DNA of 64,000 bases from an uncultured Clostridia bacterium (GCA_947624005.1 CANQHV010000006.1:24098-88097); one strand, 5' to 3'; positions 25,421-35,482 are shown, counted from the stretch's first letter. The notes: generated by a model from the sequence alone, not told the origin. Program-made: numbers and translations.

Positions 25421-26500
25421 ATGACCGAAATGTCGACGCCGCTCGCCCTGTTGCGCGAGCGGCTTGAAAACCAAAATCTGACGTGTATTGTGCAAAAGGA
25501 CGACCGCGTCCTTACCAGCCGACTGCGGGGTATACGTCCGCTTTTGGACTGGATAGCGCAGGGAGAAAACCTGCGCGGCGCTTACGCCGCAGACAGGATA
25601 ATAGGCAAAGCCGCCGCCATGTTGTACGTTCTGATGGGCGTGAAAGGCGTATTTGCCGAGGTACTTTCCGATAGCGGTCTTGCCGTGCTGAAAAAATACG
25701 GAGTATGTGAGGAATACGCCGCGCTTACGCCGAACATAAAGAGCCGCGACGGAAGCGGGCTTTGCCCGATGGAGCAGACCGTTCTTACGATAGACGAACC
25801 GTTTACGGCATACGTCGCGCTTTCAAAGAAAGCCGAACAGCTACGAAAGGCGGCGCAGGAACACGGAGAACTTACGTCTGAAAAAATGACTAACAGAAAG
25901 ATTGCCGCTTTGGAAACAAGAAAAAAACTTTTGGAAACGGCAAAGGTTATCATACGCGAAAAAGGACTTGTAAATACCTCTATCGAAGAGATAACAAAGG
26001 CGTGCGGCGTTGCAAACGGTACGTTTTATACCTATTTCAAGCGCAAAGAGGACGTGGTATTTGCATTAAGTCACGATATATTCCGTGAAATTTACGATGA
26101 GGCTCAACGATACGACGGACCGTTTATGGACCGTTTGGCGTTTTATATGGTAACGTTTTCGGGACATATCGAAAGGAACGGGCTCAAACTCTGTCAGGAA
26201 TGGGTGCGCAATACCGTTGACCCCAATCTCGTGGAGAACCCATACGACAAGGAAAAACTCCGTATGGACAACGATTCAATGAAAGGAATGATAAAAAACG
26301 GCGTCGAAAGGGGCGAACTCAAAGAGGACGCGCCGATAGACGCGCTCGCCGACGCCTTGACGGACGTCATTTACGGCGAAATGCTCTGTTGGGATATGTC
26401 GGGCGGAGCATACAGTTTTGAGGAGCGCACCAAAAAGTTTTGCGCTATGTTTCTGCCCGCAATGATGAAGCCGTACTTAAAGGGCAATGCCGAACAATAA
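25421..26500 (+). CDS. DUF1893 domain fused to a TetR-family regulator
   Basis: A 359-residue protein. Residues about 8-122 match DUF1893 (LLRERLENQNLTCIVQKDDRV, RGIRPLLDW, ADRIIGKAAAMLYVLMGVKGVFAEVLS, SRDGSGLCPMEQTVL), a small domain with a cytidine-deaminase-like fold and unknown activity. A linker (130-155) leads to MTNRKIAALETRKKLLETA at 156, which looks like the original start of a TetR protein, then the HTH (184-208, SIEEITKACGVANGTFYTYF) and a helical ligand domain. Met156 has no ribosome site, so the fusion appears real. It shares a promoter with the small membrane protein upstream. The DUF1893 part may sense a ligand or act as an enzyme; that is inference. Target genes are unknown, and autoregulation is likely. 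Confidence 0.85.
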   Translation: MTEMSTPLALLRERLENQNLTCIVQKDDRVLTSRLRGIRPLLDWIAQGENLRGAYAADRIIGKAAAMLYVLMGVKGVFAEVLSDSGLAVLKKYGVCEEYAALTPNIKSRDGSGLCPMEQTVLTIDEPFTAYVALSKKAEQLRKAAQEHGELTSEKMTNRKIAALETRKKLLETAKVIIREKGLVNTSIEEITKACGVANGTFYTYFKRKEDVVFALSHDIFREIYDEAQRYDGPFMDRLAFYMVTFSGHIERNGLKLCQEWVRNTVDPNLVENPYDKEKLRMDNDSMKGMIKNGVERGELKEDAPIDALADALTDVIYGEMLCWDMSGGAYSFEERTKKFCAMFLPAMMKPYLKGNAEQ

Positions 26501-26563
26501 AAAAGGAGAAAAAGCGGAGCTTTCGATGTAAACGCCGCTTTAAAAGAAGCCGTAAAAACGCAG
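26501..26563 (+). pseudogene. Possible gene remnant continuing the TetR frame
   Basis: Directly after the TAA of the TetR gene the same frame stays open for about 31 codons with protein-like composition (SGAFDVNAALKEAVKTQF, ending QSYTD and TGA at about 26595). There is an AAAGGAGA sequence but no usable start codon in frame. It may be the broken start of a former downstream gene. The rest up to 26664 shows nothing clear. Confidence 0.25.
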
Positions 26564-26664
26564 TTTGAAAACAGCTTTCAATCCTATACGGATTGATTGG
26601 TCGGGGTTTTCCGTTCACCGCGTAAAAAAACGCAAGCGACAAGCAATCAAAAAGTATCCGAAAA

Positions 26665-26690
26665 CGGCGGGGAAATTTCCCCGCCGCTTT
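26665..26690. terminator. Bidirectional terminator between TetR and hemW
   Basis: Palindrome CGGCGGGGAAATTTCCCCGC plus CG, flanked by CTTTG on the plus side and GTTTTC on the minus side, between two convergent genes. Confidence 0.7.
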
Positions 26691-26728
26691 GTAATTCACT
26701 ATAATACGCGCTTTGCGGCGCGTATTTT

Positions 26729-27841
26729 TTATTTGCTTAAAAATTCTACTATTATGGAATTCTGAACAAACAGATATTGGTCTTTTATCCTTATTCTGTC
26801 GGCGGAAATATCGAGATATATGCCGACTTTTTGCAATTGCGCCGAAAATTCGTCGCAGAAATCCTTTCCGAAAAGGGCTTTGTATTCCGCCCTTTCAATT
26901 CCGTCCGAGGTGCGCAGAGCAAGCATTATATACTCGTCTTTTATATCGTCGCCCGCGATTTTTTCGGACGATATCACGGGAAGCGCGCCCGAGAGTATGC
27001 ATTTAAAATATTCGTCGAGGTCGAAAGTGTCGGTAAACCGCACGCCGTTTATAAAGCTCGAAGCGGACACGCCGAAGCCTATGTATTCGCCGCGCTTCCA
27101 ATAGTTCAGATTATGGCGGCTCCTTTTGCCGTCCTTTGCGAAATTCGAAACTTCGTACCTTTCAAACCCGAGCGATTTGAGTTTTTCACAGCCCGCGGCG
27201 TACATTTGCGCAACCTCGTCCGAGTCGGGAAGTTCGCCGTTGAGATAGTCGGTATATATGGGCGTGCCGTCCTCGGGCGAAAGGGCGTACATCGAAATAT
27301 GGCTTGCGCCGAACGCCGCCGCCACATCTATTGTCTTTAAGATATCGTCGATAGTCTGACCTTTCAGCCCTATCATTACGTCCACGGAAAAATTTTCGCC
27401 CTTTAACAGCCGCGCGCAGGTTATAAATTCGTTTAAGGTGTGTATTCTGCCCAAATCGCGAAGTTGCGAATCGACAGCCGTCTGCAACCCCACCGAAAAG
27501 CGGTTTATGCCGCATTTTTTATATAAGTCTACCTTTTTTTGGCTTATCGTGCCGGGATTTATCTCGACGGTTATTTCGGCGCCTTCCGAAAGTCTGAAAT
27601 TTCTTTTCGCCGCCGCGACAAGCATTGCGATATATTGTTCGTCTATGACCGAGGGCGTGCCGCCGCCTATATACAGCGTGTCGAACGTTTTGCTTTCAAG
27701 CTCTGACTTGCGCATAGCCATTTCGCGGTATACGCACGCCATATAGCTTTCCGCAAGGCACAGTTTATCGGGAAAAGACGTAAAGTCGCAATACCTGCAC
27801 TTGGATTTGCAAAAGGGAATATGTACGTATATACCCGCCAT
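26729..27841 (-). CDS. hemW: HemW-like radical SAM protein (former HemN/coproporphyrinogen III oxidase-like)
   Basis: HemW-type proteins are heme chaperones or radical SAM proteins of uncertain clostridial role. The 370-residue protein has the radical SAM cluster CKSKCRYC (Cx3Cx2C) near the N-terminus, GGGTPS, and the C-terminal HemN-like domain (RHNLNYWKRGEYIGFGVSA). Start at 27841: GGGAGG lies 7 nt upstream, and the ATG overlaps the stop of the preceding methyltransferase gene (TAATG). Clostridia normally have hemW next to lepA, as here, but with the methyltransferase gene between them. No heme genes are nearby. Confidence 0.9.
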   Translation of the reverse strand: MAGIYVHIPFCKSKCRYCDFTSFPDKLCLAESYMACVYREMAMRKSELESKTFDTLYIGGGTPSVIDEQYIAMLVAAAKRNFRLSEGAEITVEINPGTISQKKVDLYKKCGINRFSVGLQTAVDSQLRDLGRIHTLNEFITCARLLKGENFSVDVMIGLKGQTIDDILKTIDVAAAFGASHISMYALSPEDGTPIYTDYLNGELPDSDEVAQMYAAGCEKLKSLGFERYEVSNFAKDGKRSRHNLNYWKRGEYIGFGVSASSFINGVRFTDTFDLDEYFKCILSGALPVISSEKIAGDDIKDEYIMLALRTSDGIERAEYKALFGKDFCDEFSAQLQKVGIYLDISADRIRIKDQYLFVQNSIIVEFLSK

Positions 27842-28146
27842 TATTCGCCCTCCCAAAGATATTTTTTCATATCTACTCTGCCGTCGGGCAAAAAGCCCAC
27901 GCCCTCCGCTTCGAGCAAGGCGCGCTGTACGCCGTCGCCGCCGAAAGCGAACGACAGGGCAAGCTTTCCGTCCGAAAACACCACCCTGTGACAGGGAATT
28001 ATACCCGGTTCTGGGTTACGGTGCAAAAGCCGCCCGACCTGCCGCGGCGCGCGCGGATTGCCCGCAAGCGCGGCGACTTCGCCGTAAGTTGCGACCTTGC
28101 CGCGTGGGATTTTTTTTACGATTCCGTATACTGCGCCCGCGTCCAT
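27841..28146 (-). CDS. ogt: Methylated-DNA--protein cysteine methyltransferase, single-domain (MGMT C-terminal domain)
   Basis: The 101-residue protein consists only of the DNA-binding and active-site domain (VYGIVKKIPRGKVATYGEVAALAG, GRLLHRNP, IIPCHRVVFSDGKL). The acceptor cysteine of PCHRV is present, so it should repair O6-alkylguanine by suicide transfer. Alkyltransferase-like proteins of the same size instead have tryptophan (PWHRV). The N-terminal domain of longer Ogt is lacking. It lies 1 nt after lepA and overlaps hemW, so it is inserted in the lepA-hemW operon. Confident in the family, moderately in activity. Confidence 0.88.
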   Translation of the reverse strand: MDAGAVYGIVKKIPRGKVATYGEVAALAGNPRAPRQVGRLLHRNPEPGIIPCHRVVFSDGKLALSFAFGGDGVQRALLEAEGVGFLPDGRVDMKKYLWEGE

Positions 28147-28147
28147 A

Positions 28148-29950
28148 TCAGTCCTTGTTTGTCTTTAAAATCTGCATAAACACTTCGCTGGGGACTTCGA
28201 CGCTGCCTATCGAGCGCATGCGCTTTTTGCCCTCTTTCTGTTTTTCCAAAAGCTTTTTCTTCCGTGTAATGTCGCCGCCGTAACACTTGGCAAGCACGTC
28301 TTTTCTGACCGCCTTTACCGTTTCGCGCGCGATTATCTTGCCGCCTATCGCCGCCTGTACGGGCACTTCGAAAAGCTGGCGGGGAATGGCTTCCTTTAAG
28401 TTTTCGCACAGCGTTCTGCCGCGCGCGTAAGCCGAATCCTCGTGAACTATCATAGAAAGCGCGTCGCACGCTTCGCCGTTTAAAAGTATGTCGAGCTTGA
28501 CAAGCTTCGAGGGCTTGTAACCTATAAGCTCGTAGTCGAAACTCGCATAGCCGCGCGTGCGCGATTTTATGCCGTCGAAAAAGTCGAAAATAATCTCGTT
28601 CAAGGGCAGTTCGTATTCGAGCTGAACGCGGCTTTTGTCGAGATATGTCATCTCTTTGAACACTCCGCGCTTCTCGCGGCAGAGGTCCATTATCTGACCG
28701 AGGTAGTCGGGCGGCGAATAGATATACGCCTTTACGATAGGCTCTTCCATGCGCTCGATTTCCGAAGTCGGGGGCAGGTGCGAGGGGTTGTCTACGTACA
28801 GCTCTTCGCCGTTTGTCTTTATCACTTTATAGCTTACGGACGGCGCGGTTGTGATTATTTCCAGCCCGAACTCGCGCTCGATGCGCTCTTGTATAATCTC
28901 CATATGCAAAAGCCCCAAAAACCCGCATCTGAAACCGAAGCCGAGGGCGACGGAATTGTCGGGTTCGAACAAAAGGCTTGCGTCGTTGAGTTGAAGTTTT
29001 AAAATCGCGTCTTTAAGGTCGTTGAAACGGCTCCCGTCGAGGGGATATATGCCGCAGAACACCACGCTCTGCACTTTTTTATAGCCGGGCAAAGGCTCCG
29101 CGGCGGGGTTATCCGCGCCCGTCACGGTGTCGCCGACGGCTACGTCCTGTATGCTTTTTATCGAAGCGGCGATATAGCCGACCTCGCCCGCCGACAGCCC
29201 GTCGCAAGGGCACAGCCCGGGCGCGAACACTCCCGTTTCGACCACTTCGTAGATTTTATCCGAGCGGAAAGTTTTTATTTTGTCGCCCGCCTTTATTTTT
29301 CCGTCCTTTATTCTTACGAATAAAATTACGCCCTTATAGTTGTCGTAATAGCTGTCGAAAATAAGCGCTTTCAAGGGGGCGTCAGCGTCGCCCGACGGCG
29401 CGGGGAAGTATTTTACGATATCTTCGAGTACTTCGCCTATATTCGTGCCCTCTTTAGCGGAAACGAGGGGCGCGTAAGACGAATCGAGCCCCACCACGTC
29501 CTCGATTTCCTTTTTCGCTTCGTCGGGGCGGGCGCTGGGCAGGTCGATTTTGTTTATAACGGGCAGAATTTCGAGGTTGTTTTCGATTGCGAGATAGACG
29601 TTTGCAAGCGTTTGCGCCTCTACTCCCTGCGTTGCGTCCACAATTAAAATTGCTCCCTCGCACGCGGCGAGGGAACGCGAAACTTCGTAGGTGAAATCGA
29701 CGTGTCCCGGGGTATCTATAAGGTTAAAGACGTACTCCTCGCCGTCGGAAGCCGTATAAAACATTCTTACGGGCGCGAGCTTTATGGTAATGCCGCGCTC
29801 GCGCTCGATTTCCATAGAGTCGAGAAGCTGCGCCTCCATATCGCGCTTGGATACCTGACCCGTCATCTCCATAAGACGATCGGCAAGCGTGGACTTGCCG
29901 TGGTCTATATGCGCTATTATGCAAAAATTGCGTATTCTGCTTTTGTCCAT
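28148..29950 (-). CDS. lepA: Elongation factor 4 (LepA)
   Basis: A ribosome-associated GTPase that assists translation under stress and in initiation. The 600-residue protein has the full set: G1 [10 protein letters not shown]3 DTPGHVDF, G4 NKID, EF-G-like domains II, III and V, and the LepA-specific C-terminal domain ([21 protein letters not shown]). Length is exactly typical. The start lies 1 nt after the dnaJ stop and has a weak ribosome site, so coupling with dnaJ is likely. Confidence 0.98.
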   Translation of the reverse strand: MDKSRIRNFCIIAHIDHGKSTLADRLMEMTGQVSKRDMEAQLLDSMEIERERGITIKLAPVRMFYTASDGEEYVFNLIDTPGHVDFTYEVSRSLAACEGAILIVDATQGVEAQTLANVYLAIENNLEILPVINKIDLPSARPDEAKKEIEDVVGLDSSYAPLVSAKEGTNIGEVLEDIVKYFPAPSGDADAPLKALIFDSYYDNYKGVILFVRIKDGKIKAGDKIKTFRSDKIYEVVETGVFAPGLCPCDGLSAGEVGYIAASIKSIQDVAVGDTVTGADNPAAEPLPGYKKVQSVVFCGIYPLDGSRFNDLKDAILKLQLNDASLLFEPDNSVALGFGFRCGFLGLLHMEIIQERIEREFGLEIITTAPSVSYKVIKTNGEELYVDNPSHLPPTSEIERMEEPIVKAYIYSPPDYLGQIMDLCREKRGVFKEMTYLDKSRVQLEYELPLNEIIFDFFDGIKSRTRGYASFDYELIGYKPSKLVKLDILLNGEACDALSMIVHEDSAYARGRTLCENLKEAIPRQLFEVPVQAAIGGKIIARETVKAVRKDVLAKCYGGDITRKKKLLEKQKEGKKRMRSIGSVEVPSEVFMQILKTNKD

Positions 29951-29951
29951 A

Positions 29952-31100
29952 TTACTGCTTATCTAATTTTTTGCCGTATAACGCCGACACGTCGGACGAA
30001 TACTTGTTCATTTTCGAACACGATTTCAAAGGCACGCTGTCCTCGAATTCCGAAAGCTTTTTAATCTGGTCGCGCGAAAGCCGCGAGGGGATATCTATTT
30101 CGACCGTGACGTACAGATTGCCCGTGCCGTTTACCGTGCGCACGCCCTTGCCGCGTATGCAAAAGCGCGTGCCCGACGGCGTGCCCTCGGGGATATTCAG
30201 CTCTAACGTGTCGTCTATGCCGGGCACGGAAATTTTGCCGCCCGAAACCGCGGTTTTATACGAAATGGGCACGGTTACGAACAGGTCTTTGTCCTCGCGC
30301 TGTAAAAGTTTGTGCGGCTCTATTCTGAAATAAACGTATAAATCGCCGCTTTCGCCGCCGTTGCCCGAAGCTTGACCGAAGCCGCGCTTGCGAAGCGAGG
30401 AATCCTTGTCCACGCCCGCGGGGATATTGACGAGAAACGCCGTTTCGCGTCTTACGTAGCCCCTGCCCTTGCAGTCGGGGCACTTGTCTATTATCTTTTT
30501 GCCCGTGCCGCCGCAGTCGGGGCAGGCGCCCACCTGTATGGTGCGCCCGAACAGCGTATCCTGCTGGAATTTGACCTTACCCGAACCGCCGCAACGGGTA
30601 CACTTCGAAAACGAAGTACCGCCCTTTGCGCCCGTTCCCTTGCAGGCGGCGCAGGGTTCGTTGCGCATATAGCGTATCTCTTTCGAACAGCCCTTTATCG
30701 CGTCGAGGAACGAAAGGTTTATCGTCTGTTCGATATCCGCGCCGCGCGCGGGACCGCGGGTTGCGCCCCCGCCGCCGAAGCCGCCGCCGAAAACGGAATT
30801 TATAATGTCCTCGAAACCGCCGAAGCCGCCGCCGAAGCCGCCGCCCTGTCCGCCGAAAGGATTGCCCGAACCCATACCCGGATGGTCGAGCTCGAAGTCG
30901 TACTGCTTGCGCTTGCCCTCGTCGGAAAGCACGGCGTTCGCCTCGTTTATCTCTTTGAATTTTTCAGCCGCCGCCTTGTCGCCGGGGTGAAAATCGGGGT
31001 GATATTGCTTGGCAAGTTTTCTGTATGCCGACTTTATTTCGTCCTGACTTGCGGTTTTGGAAACTCCCAATATGTCGTAATAATTCTTTTTGTCTGCCAT
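29952..31100 (-). CDS. dnaJ: Chaperone DnaJ (type I Hsp40)
   Basis: DnaJ delivers substrates to DnaK and stimulates its ATPase. The 382-residue protein has a J domain with the HPD tripeptide (YHPDFHPGD), a Gly/Phe-rich stretch (about 75-105), the zinc domain with four CxxCxGxG repeats ([32 protein letters not shown]) and the substrate-binding C-terminal domains. GAGAG lies about 7 nt before the ATG. It follows dnaK after a palindromic terminator, so expression below dnaK is probably reduced. Confidence 0.97.
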   Translation of the reverse strand: MADKKNYYDILGVSKTASQDEIKSAYRKLAKQYHPDFHPGDKAAAEKFKEINEANAVLSDEGKRKQYDFELDHPGMGSGNPFGGQGGGFGGGFGGFEDIINSVFGGGFGGGGATRGPARGADIEQTINLSFLDAIKGCSKEIRYMRNEPCAACKGTGAKGGTSFSKCTRCGGSGKVKFQQDTLFGRTIQVGACPDCGGTGKKIIDKCPDCKGRGYVRRETAFLVNIPAGVDKDSSLRKRGFGQASGNGGESGDLYVYFRIEPHKLLQREDKDLFVTVPISYKTAVSGGKISVPGIDDTLELNIPEGTPSGTRFCIRGKGVRTVNGTGNLYVTVEIDIPSRLSRDQIKKLSEFEDSVPLKSCSKMNKYSSDVSALYGKKLDKQ

Positions 31101-31167
31101 TTAAGTACTCTCTGCGGCAAATCGCCGTAATTTATGCGTTTTTATTAAAAAGCCCGAAAAAGCTTTA

Positions 31168-31193
31168 AAGGGGTGTTAAAATTAACACCCCTT
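31168..31193 (-). terminator. Palindromic terminator between dnaK and dnaJ
   Basis: Perfect 12-bp stem AAGGGGTGTTAA with a 2-nt tip; on the minus strand it is followed by TAAAGCTTTTTC. It probably allows partial readthrough, making more DnaK than DnaJ. Confidence 0.75.
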
Positions 31194-31205
31194 GAAAAGG
31201 TTTTG

Positions 31206-33005
31206 TCAGTGCTGACGGAATTCCGTGTCGTCGCCGCCGTCCGACGCGTCCCCGCCGGGAGCCGCGCCGCCCTGCGCGCCCTGATACATCTTCGCGATTA
31301 TGGGCTGAATCTGCTGTTGAAGCGCTTCGGTTGCCGCCTGTATTCTGTCGTTATCTCCCGATTCGAGTTCGGTTTTCGCCTTGGCTATCGCTTCCTCGAT
31401 GGTCTTTTTGTCGTCATCCGAAAGCTTGTCGCCCGCGTCTTTAAGCGTTCTTTCAAGCCCGTCTATCATACCTTCGAGATTGTTCTTCGCGTCTACCGCC
31501 TCTTTGCGCTTTTTGTCCTCTTCGGCGTATTTTTCCGCGTCTTTTACAGCCTTGTCTATCTCCTCTTCCGAAAGGTTCGTCGAAGCCGTTATCGTTATAT
31601 TGGTCGATTTGCCCGTTCCGAGGTCTTTCGCGGTGACATTCACTATGCCGTTCGCGTCCACGTCGAAAGTAACTTCAATCTGAGGAACTCCTCTCGGCGC
31701 GGGGGGAATGTCGGTAAGCATAAACCTGCCGAGCGATTTATTGTCGCGGGCGAATTTTCTTTCGCCCTGCAAGACGTTTATCTCAACGCCGGGCTGATTG
31801 TCCGCCGCGGTCGAGAATACCTGACTCTTTTTAACGGGAATGGTGGTGTTCCTCTCGATTAAAGGAGTGGAAACGCCGCCGAGCGTTTCGATACCGAGTG
31901 TAAGGGGCATAACGTCGAGCAAAAGCACGTCTTTTACCTCGCCCGAAAGCACGCCGCCCTGTATTGCCGCGCCTATCGCAACGCATTCGTCGGGGTTGAT
32001 GCCGCGGAAAGGCTCTTTGCCCGTAATCGCCTTTACTTTATCGAATACGGCGGGAATACGGGTCGAGCCGCCGACGAAGATGACCTTGCCGATATCCGCG
32101 TAGGTAAGCCCCGCGTCCTGCATAGCCTTTCTCATAGGTTCTACCGTTCTTTCCACAAGGTCTTCGGTAAGCGAATTGAATTTCGCGCGGGAAAGGTCTA
32201 CGTCGAGGTGTTGAGGCACGCCGTTTACGACGGTTATGAACGGTTGGTTGATATTCGTGGTGGTCTGACCCGAAAGTTCTATCTTCGCCTTTTCCGCCGC
32301 GTCTTTCAGCCTTTGCATAGCCTGTCTGTCGCCCGAAAGGTCCACGCCCGTTTCCTTTTTGAAAGTATCTACAAGATAATCGATGATTTTGTTGTCGAAG
32401 TCGTCGCCGCCGAGGTGGGTGTCGCCGTTGGTTGCAAGCACCTCGAACACGCCGTCGCCGATTTCGAGAATGGAAACGTCGAACGTGCCGCCGCCGAGGT
32501 CGTAAATCATTACCTTCTGGTTGCCCTCCTGCTTGTCAAGACCGTATGCAAGCGCCGCCGCGGTGGGTTCGTTTATGATACGCAGAACGTTAAGTCCCGC
32601 AATCTTGCCCGCGTCTTTGGTCGCCTGACGTTGGGAGTCGTTGAAGTATGCGGGGCAGGTGATAACCGCGTCGGTTACCGTAGAGCCGATATAAGCTTCG
32701 GCGTCCGCCTTTAACTTCGAAAGAATCATCGCCGAAATTTCCTGCGGCGAATAGCCCTTGTCGATATTTACCTTATACGCTTCGCCCATATGGCGTTTAA
32801 TCGAAATGACCGTCTTGTCGGGTTGAGCCACCGCAAGCCGCTTGGCTGCCTGACCGACTATTCTCGAACCGTCGGCTTTGAAAGACACCACCGACGGGGT
32901 GGTTCTGTTGCCTTCGGAATTGACTATGACGGTAGGCTCGCCGCCTTCCATTACAGCCACGCACGAGTTGGTCGTGCCCAAATCAATGCCTATTACCTTT
33001 CCCAT
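31206..33005 (-). CDS. dnaK: Chaperone DnaK (Hsp70)
   Basis: The 599-residue protein has the Hsp70 ATPase domain ([42 protein letters not shown]) and the substrate-binding domain with a Gly/Asp-rich tail. Firmicutes-type DnaK lacks the 24-residue N-domain insertion near residue 80, as here. I start at 33005, where AGGAG precedes the ATG by 5 nt; six upstream codons open in frame are non-coding. It is the second gene after grpE, 72 nt apart. Confidence 0.98.
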   Translation of the reverse strand: MGKVIGIDLGTTNSCVAVMEGGEPTVIVNSEGNRTTPSVVSFKADGSRIVGQAAKRLAVAQPDKTVISIKRHMGEAYKVNIDKGYSPQEISAMILSKLKADAEAYIGSTVTDAVITCPAYFNDSQRQATKDAGKIAGLNVLRIINEPTAAALAYGLDKQEGNQKVMIYDLGGGTFDVSILEIGDGVFEVLATNGDTHLGGDDFDNKIIDYLVDTFKKETGVDLSGDRQAMQRLKDAAEKAKIELSGQTTTNINQPFITVVNGVPQHLDVDLSRAKFNSLTEDLVERTVEPMRKAMQDAGLTYADIGKVIFVGGSTRIPAVFDKVKAITGKEPFRGINPDECVAIGAAIQGGVLSGEVKDVLLLDVMPLTLGIETLGGVSTPLIERNTTIPVKKSQVFSTAADNQPGVEINVLQGERKFARDNKSLGRFMLTDIPPAPRGVPQIEVTFDVDANGIVNVTAKDLGTGKSTNITITASTNLSEEEIDKAVKDAEKYAEEDKKRKEAVDAKNNLEGMIDGLERTLKDAGDKLSDDDKKTIEEAIAKAKTELESGDNDRIQAATEALQQQIQPIIAKMYQGAQGGAAPGGDASDGGDDTEFRQH

Positions 33006-33077
33006 AATATCTCCTTTTCGCATAATACGCGGTGCGAAAGCCGCTTATGTTTTATTTTATGTATTCGCGTTTAAGCC

Positions 33078-33653
33078 TTAAACGGTTACCGCAACCTGCG
33101 CAAAGCGTATTACCTTTTCGCCCTGTTTGTAACCCTTTCTTAAAACGGTCTTTATTTTATTGGGCTTGTCTCCCTTGCCGCAGGGTTGCGACATTATCGC
33201 TTCCGCCACGCTTTCGTCAAAGTCGTCGCCCTCGGAAATTTTTATTTCCTCTATGCCGAACGACGAGAGTATGGCGTTGAAGTTTTTGATTATTTTATCT
33301 ATTCCCGCCTTTGTCTTTTCGTCGCGTGCGGACGAAAGGGCATAGCCGAAATTATCGGCGACGGGCAGAAGTTTTAAAACCGCTTCCGCAACGCCGTCCG
33401 AATAGGCTTTCGCCACCGCCGAGGCATTTCTTTTGCGGAAATTATCGTATTCCGCCGAAACGGAATACCACTTCCTTTTATAGTCCTCGGCAAGCGCGGT
33501 TAATTTTTCGGTTTCGGAAAGTTCCGCGCCCTCTTCCGCCTGCGCCTCTGTCGGCGTTTCCGCCTGTTCCGCTTCCTGCTCCGCGGTTTCTTCGGCCGAC
33601 TCCTCTTCCGTCTGCTGTTCTTCCGCGCGCTCTTTTCTGCTCTTTTTAGTCAT
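33078..33653 (-). CDS. grpE: Nucleotide exchange factor GrpE
   Basis: GrpE releases ADP from DnaK. The 191-residue protein has a long acidic N-terminal stretch (about 1-50, rich in E, A and Q), the coiled-coil helix (LAEDYKRKWYSVSAEYDNFRKRN), and the C-terminal beta domain (VLRKGYKQGEKVIRFAQVAV). It is the first gene of the grpE-dnaK-dnaJ group. hrcA, which usually precedes it in Firmicutes, is absent, and no CIRCE inverted repeat is seen in the 170 nt upstream. Confidence 0.95.
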   Translation of the reverse strand: MTKKSRKERAEEQQTEEESAEETAEQEAEQAETPTEAQAEEGAELSETEKLTALAEDYKRKWYSVSAEYDNFRKRNASAVAKAYSDGVAEAVLKLLPVADNFGYALSSARDEKTKAGIDKIIKNFNAILSSFGIEEIKISEGDDFDESVAEAIMSQPCGKGDKPNKIKTVLRKGYKQGEKVIRFAQVAVTV

Positions 33654-33764
33654 ATTCCCTCGTCAATTTTTTACGATACATTATTAATATAAACCGCAAA
33701 AGCCGCCTTAAACAGAAAAATCACATTTTTTTTGACCTTTCGGACTGAATTTTACGCAAAAATC

Positions 33765-33793
33765 CGCGCCCGCGGTCGAAAACCGCGGGCGCG
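33765..33793. terminator. Bidirectional hairpin terminator upstream of grpE
   Basis: 11-bp stem CGCGCCCGCGG with loop TCGAAAA; GATTTTTGCG follows on the minus strand and TAAAATTTTTG on the plus strand. On the minus strand it ends the zinc-ribbon gene at 33821. Confidence 0.8.
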
Positions 33794-33820
33794 TAAAATT
33801 TTTGTATATCGGAATCCGCG

Positions 33821-35392
33821 TCAGAAAAGCGGCTTTTCGGGTGTCGGCGCCGTTCCGCCCAAAGCCGCAATAACGGAAATTGCGCAGATAATCAAAACCG
33901 CCGCTACGCAGATTGCGATATATGCGCCGTATTTATACAGCCATACGCGCGCCTTATTCGGCGTTATAGAAGCAATTTCGGACTCTTTGCCGTCGAAGTC
34001 GGCGTTTTTCTTCTTTGCTTTCGCATACAAATGCGCTTTGTAATTGTATATCGCCATAAGGCGTACATACTCTCTGTATTCGTCGTAAGCGGTTATCTGT
34101 TTTGCAAACTCTTCTTCGTTACAGCTCATATTTGTTATGCCCGCTTTGCCTTTCAGCCCCTTTCCGACGCCGTAAAGCAAAGAAAACAGCGTGGAATGAT
34201 TCAAAAACATAAGAACCGAAAGGACTGCGCCGCATACACAGCATATTATGTTTATAACTCCCGCAACCTTACCCGCGCCCGTTCCCGTCATTAACGATAA
34301 GCAAAAGGCGAAAAACGTAAATACGGAGGTCAAAATGCAAACGGCTTTATACAAGCCTCCTTTTTTAAGCATTTTATTTACGTTATCTGTCGTTTTTATT
34401 CGTTTCGAAGCTTGTCCGCGACTTATAAATACGCTTAAAACAAAAGCCGCCGCTCCTATTGCGGTCAATACTGCCGAAATTATTACTCCCGTTTCAAACG
34501 CCGCGCCGTTTCTTGCGACAAATCTTGCCGCAATTACCACAAGAGCCGCCGCAATCATAAAAATGCAACACAGAGCCGCATTTTTCAGTGAATAATGTTT
34601 TACTGCTATTGCGTAGAGTTCGGGTCTTTCCTTTGTTTCGGGCGCGGGAACCGAAGAAGCGAATTGCTTTAAATCGGCGCGATAGGCAAAATCTTTGCGC
34701 GCTTCGGGATAGCGGCGTAAAACGACAAATTCGTTAATAATAACGCAAGCCGAAACAACCGCAAAAGAAACCACTGTAAAGCCAAGCCCGATTTTCAGCC
34801 ACGAGGTGGGTTTTAAAAGACCCATACCCTCGTCGGCTCCGTTGATTGAAGCAATCCCGCAAGCATACGCTATAAATTGCGCCGCCAAAAACGCCGCGGC
34901 GGAAAATTGCACCAACAGACCCGCCCCGCATTTACGCCCGAAAATTCGCACCGAACCTGTCGAAAGCGAGCGGACGTATCTGAATAATATCGAAAGCGCC
35001 GCAATTATAACTTCCGCCGCCGACAGAGCAAAAATTGCGCCCGCTGCGGTGCCGAGCCCGTCGATTCCCGAATAATCTTTGTATCTCCATTCTTCGAAAA
35101 ACGTAATATCTATGCCGTCAATCATATTATAAGAAAGCGCCATAAATCCGATATATGCGCACAGAAACGTTATTACAATCGGCAGTACCGATAAAAACGC
35201 CGACAGCCGTCTTGCCTTGATTATATTCAAGGGTGAAGTTTTTTCAAGTTTATACCCGCAATTGGGACAGAAGTTGCGACCCTCCTCCAACTCCGACCCG
35301 CAGTTCGGACAAAAATTCCCCGTGCGTTTTTCGCCGCAGTCCGGGCAGAAATTACCTTCGTACTCCCGCCCGCATTTTTTGCATTTGTACAT
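33821..35392 (-). CDS. Zinc-ribbon membrane protein
   Basis: A 523-residue protein. Three zinc-ribbon-like modules of CxxC pairs lie at residues about 3-45 (CKKCGREYEGNFCPDCG, FCPNCGSELEEGRNFCPNCG), followed by eight to ten membrane helices. I recognise the type (zinc-ribbon domain plus polytopic membrane part, common and uncharacterised in Clostridia) but no specific family. Start 35392 has GGAGG 5 nt upstream. An upstream in-frame extension at 35473 would read through three 12-bp repeats and is not supported. A 121-bp inverted-repeat element lies upstream and may carry the promoter. Confidence 0.75.
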   Translation of the reverse strand: MYKCKKCGREYEGNFCPDCGEKRTGNFCPNCGSELEEGRNFCPNCGYKLEKTSPLNIIKARRLSAFLSVLPIVITFLCAYIGFMALSYNMIDGIDITFFEEWRYKDYSGIDGLGTAAGAIFALSAAEVIIAALSILFRYVRSLSTGSVRIFGRKCGAGLLVQFSAAAFLAAQFIAYACGIASINGADEGMGLLKPTSWLKIGLGFTVVSFAVVSACVIINEFVVLRRYPEARKDFAYRADLKQFASSVPAPETKERPELYAIAVKHYSLKNAALCCIFMIAAALVVIAARFVARNGAAFETGVIISAVLTAIGAAAFVLSVFISRGQASKRIKTTDNVNKMLKKGGLYKAVCILTSVFTFFAFCLSLMTGTGAGKVAGVINIICCVCGAVLSVLMFLNHSTLFSLLYGVGKGLKGKAGITNMSCNEEEFAKQITAYDEYREYVRLMAIYNYKAHLYAKAKKKNADFDGKESEIASITPNKARVWLYKYGAYIAICVAAVLIICAISVIAALGGTAPTPEKPLF

Positions 35393-35431
35393 ATATACCT
35401 CCCGAAAATAATTTTCAGGCGCAAAAAAAGA

Positions 35432-35467
35432 GCGCCCGCAAGGGCGCCCGCAAGGGCGCCCGCAAAG
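35432..35467. repeat. Three 12-bp tandem repeats in the 5' leader of the zinc-ribbon gene
   Basis: GCGCCCGCAAGG at 35432 and 35444, then GCGCCCGCAAAG at 35456. Each unit with its neighbour forms the palindrome GGGCGCCC, so the copies can fold on themselves. They lie 40-75 nt before the start codon. Confidence 0.8.
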
Positions 35468-35482
35468 AAGCACCCTCTTGTC

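Noticed and set aside
33731..33738. CtsR operator upstream of grpE
   Set aside because: Only one AGGTCAAA half is present; the second direct repeat is lacking.
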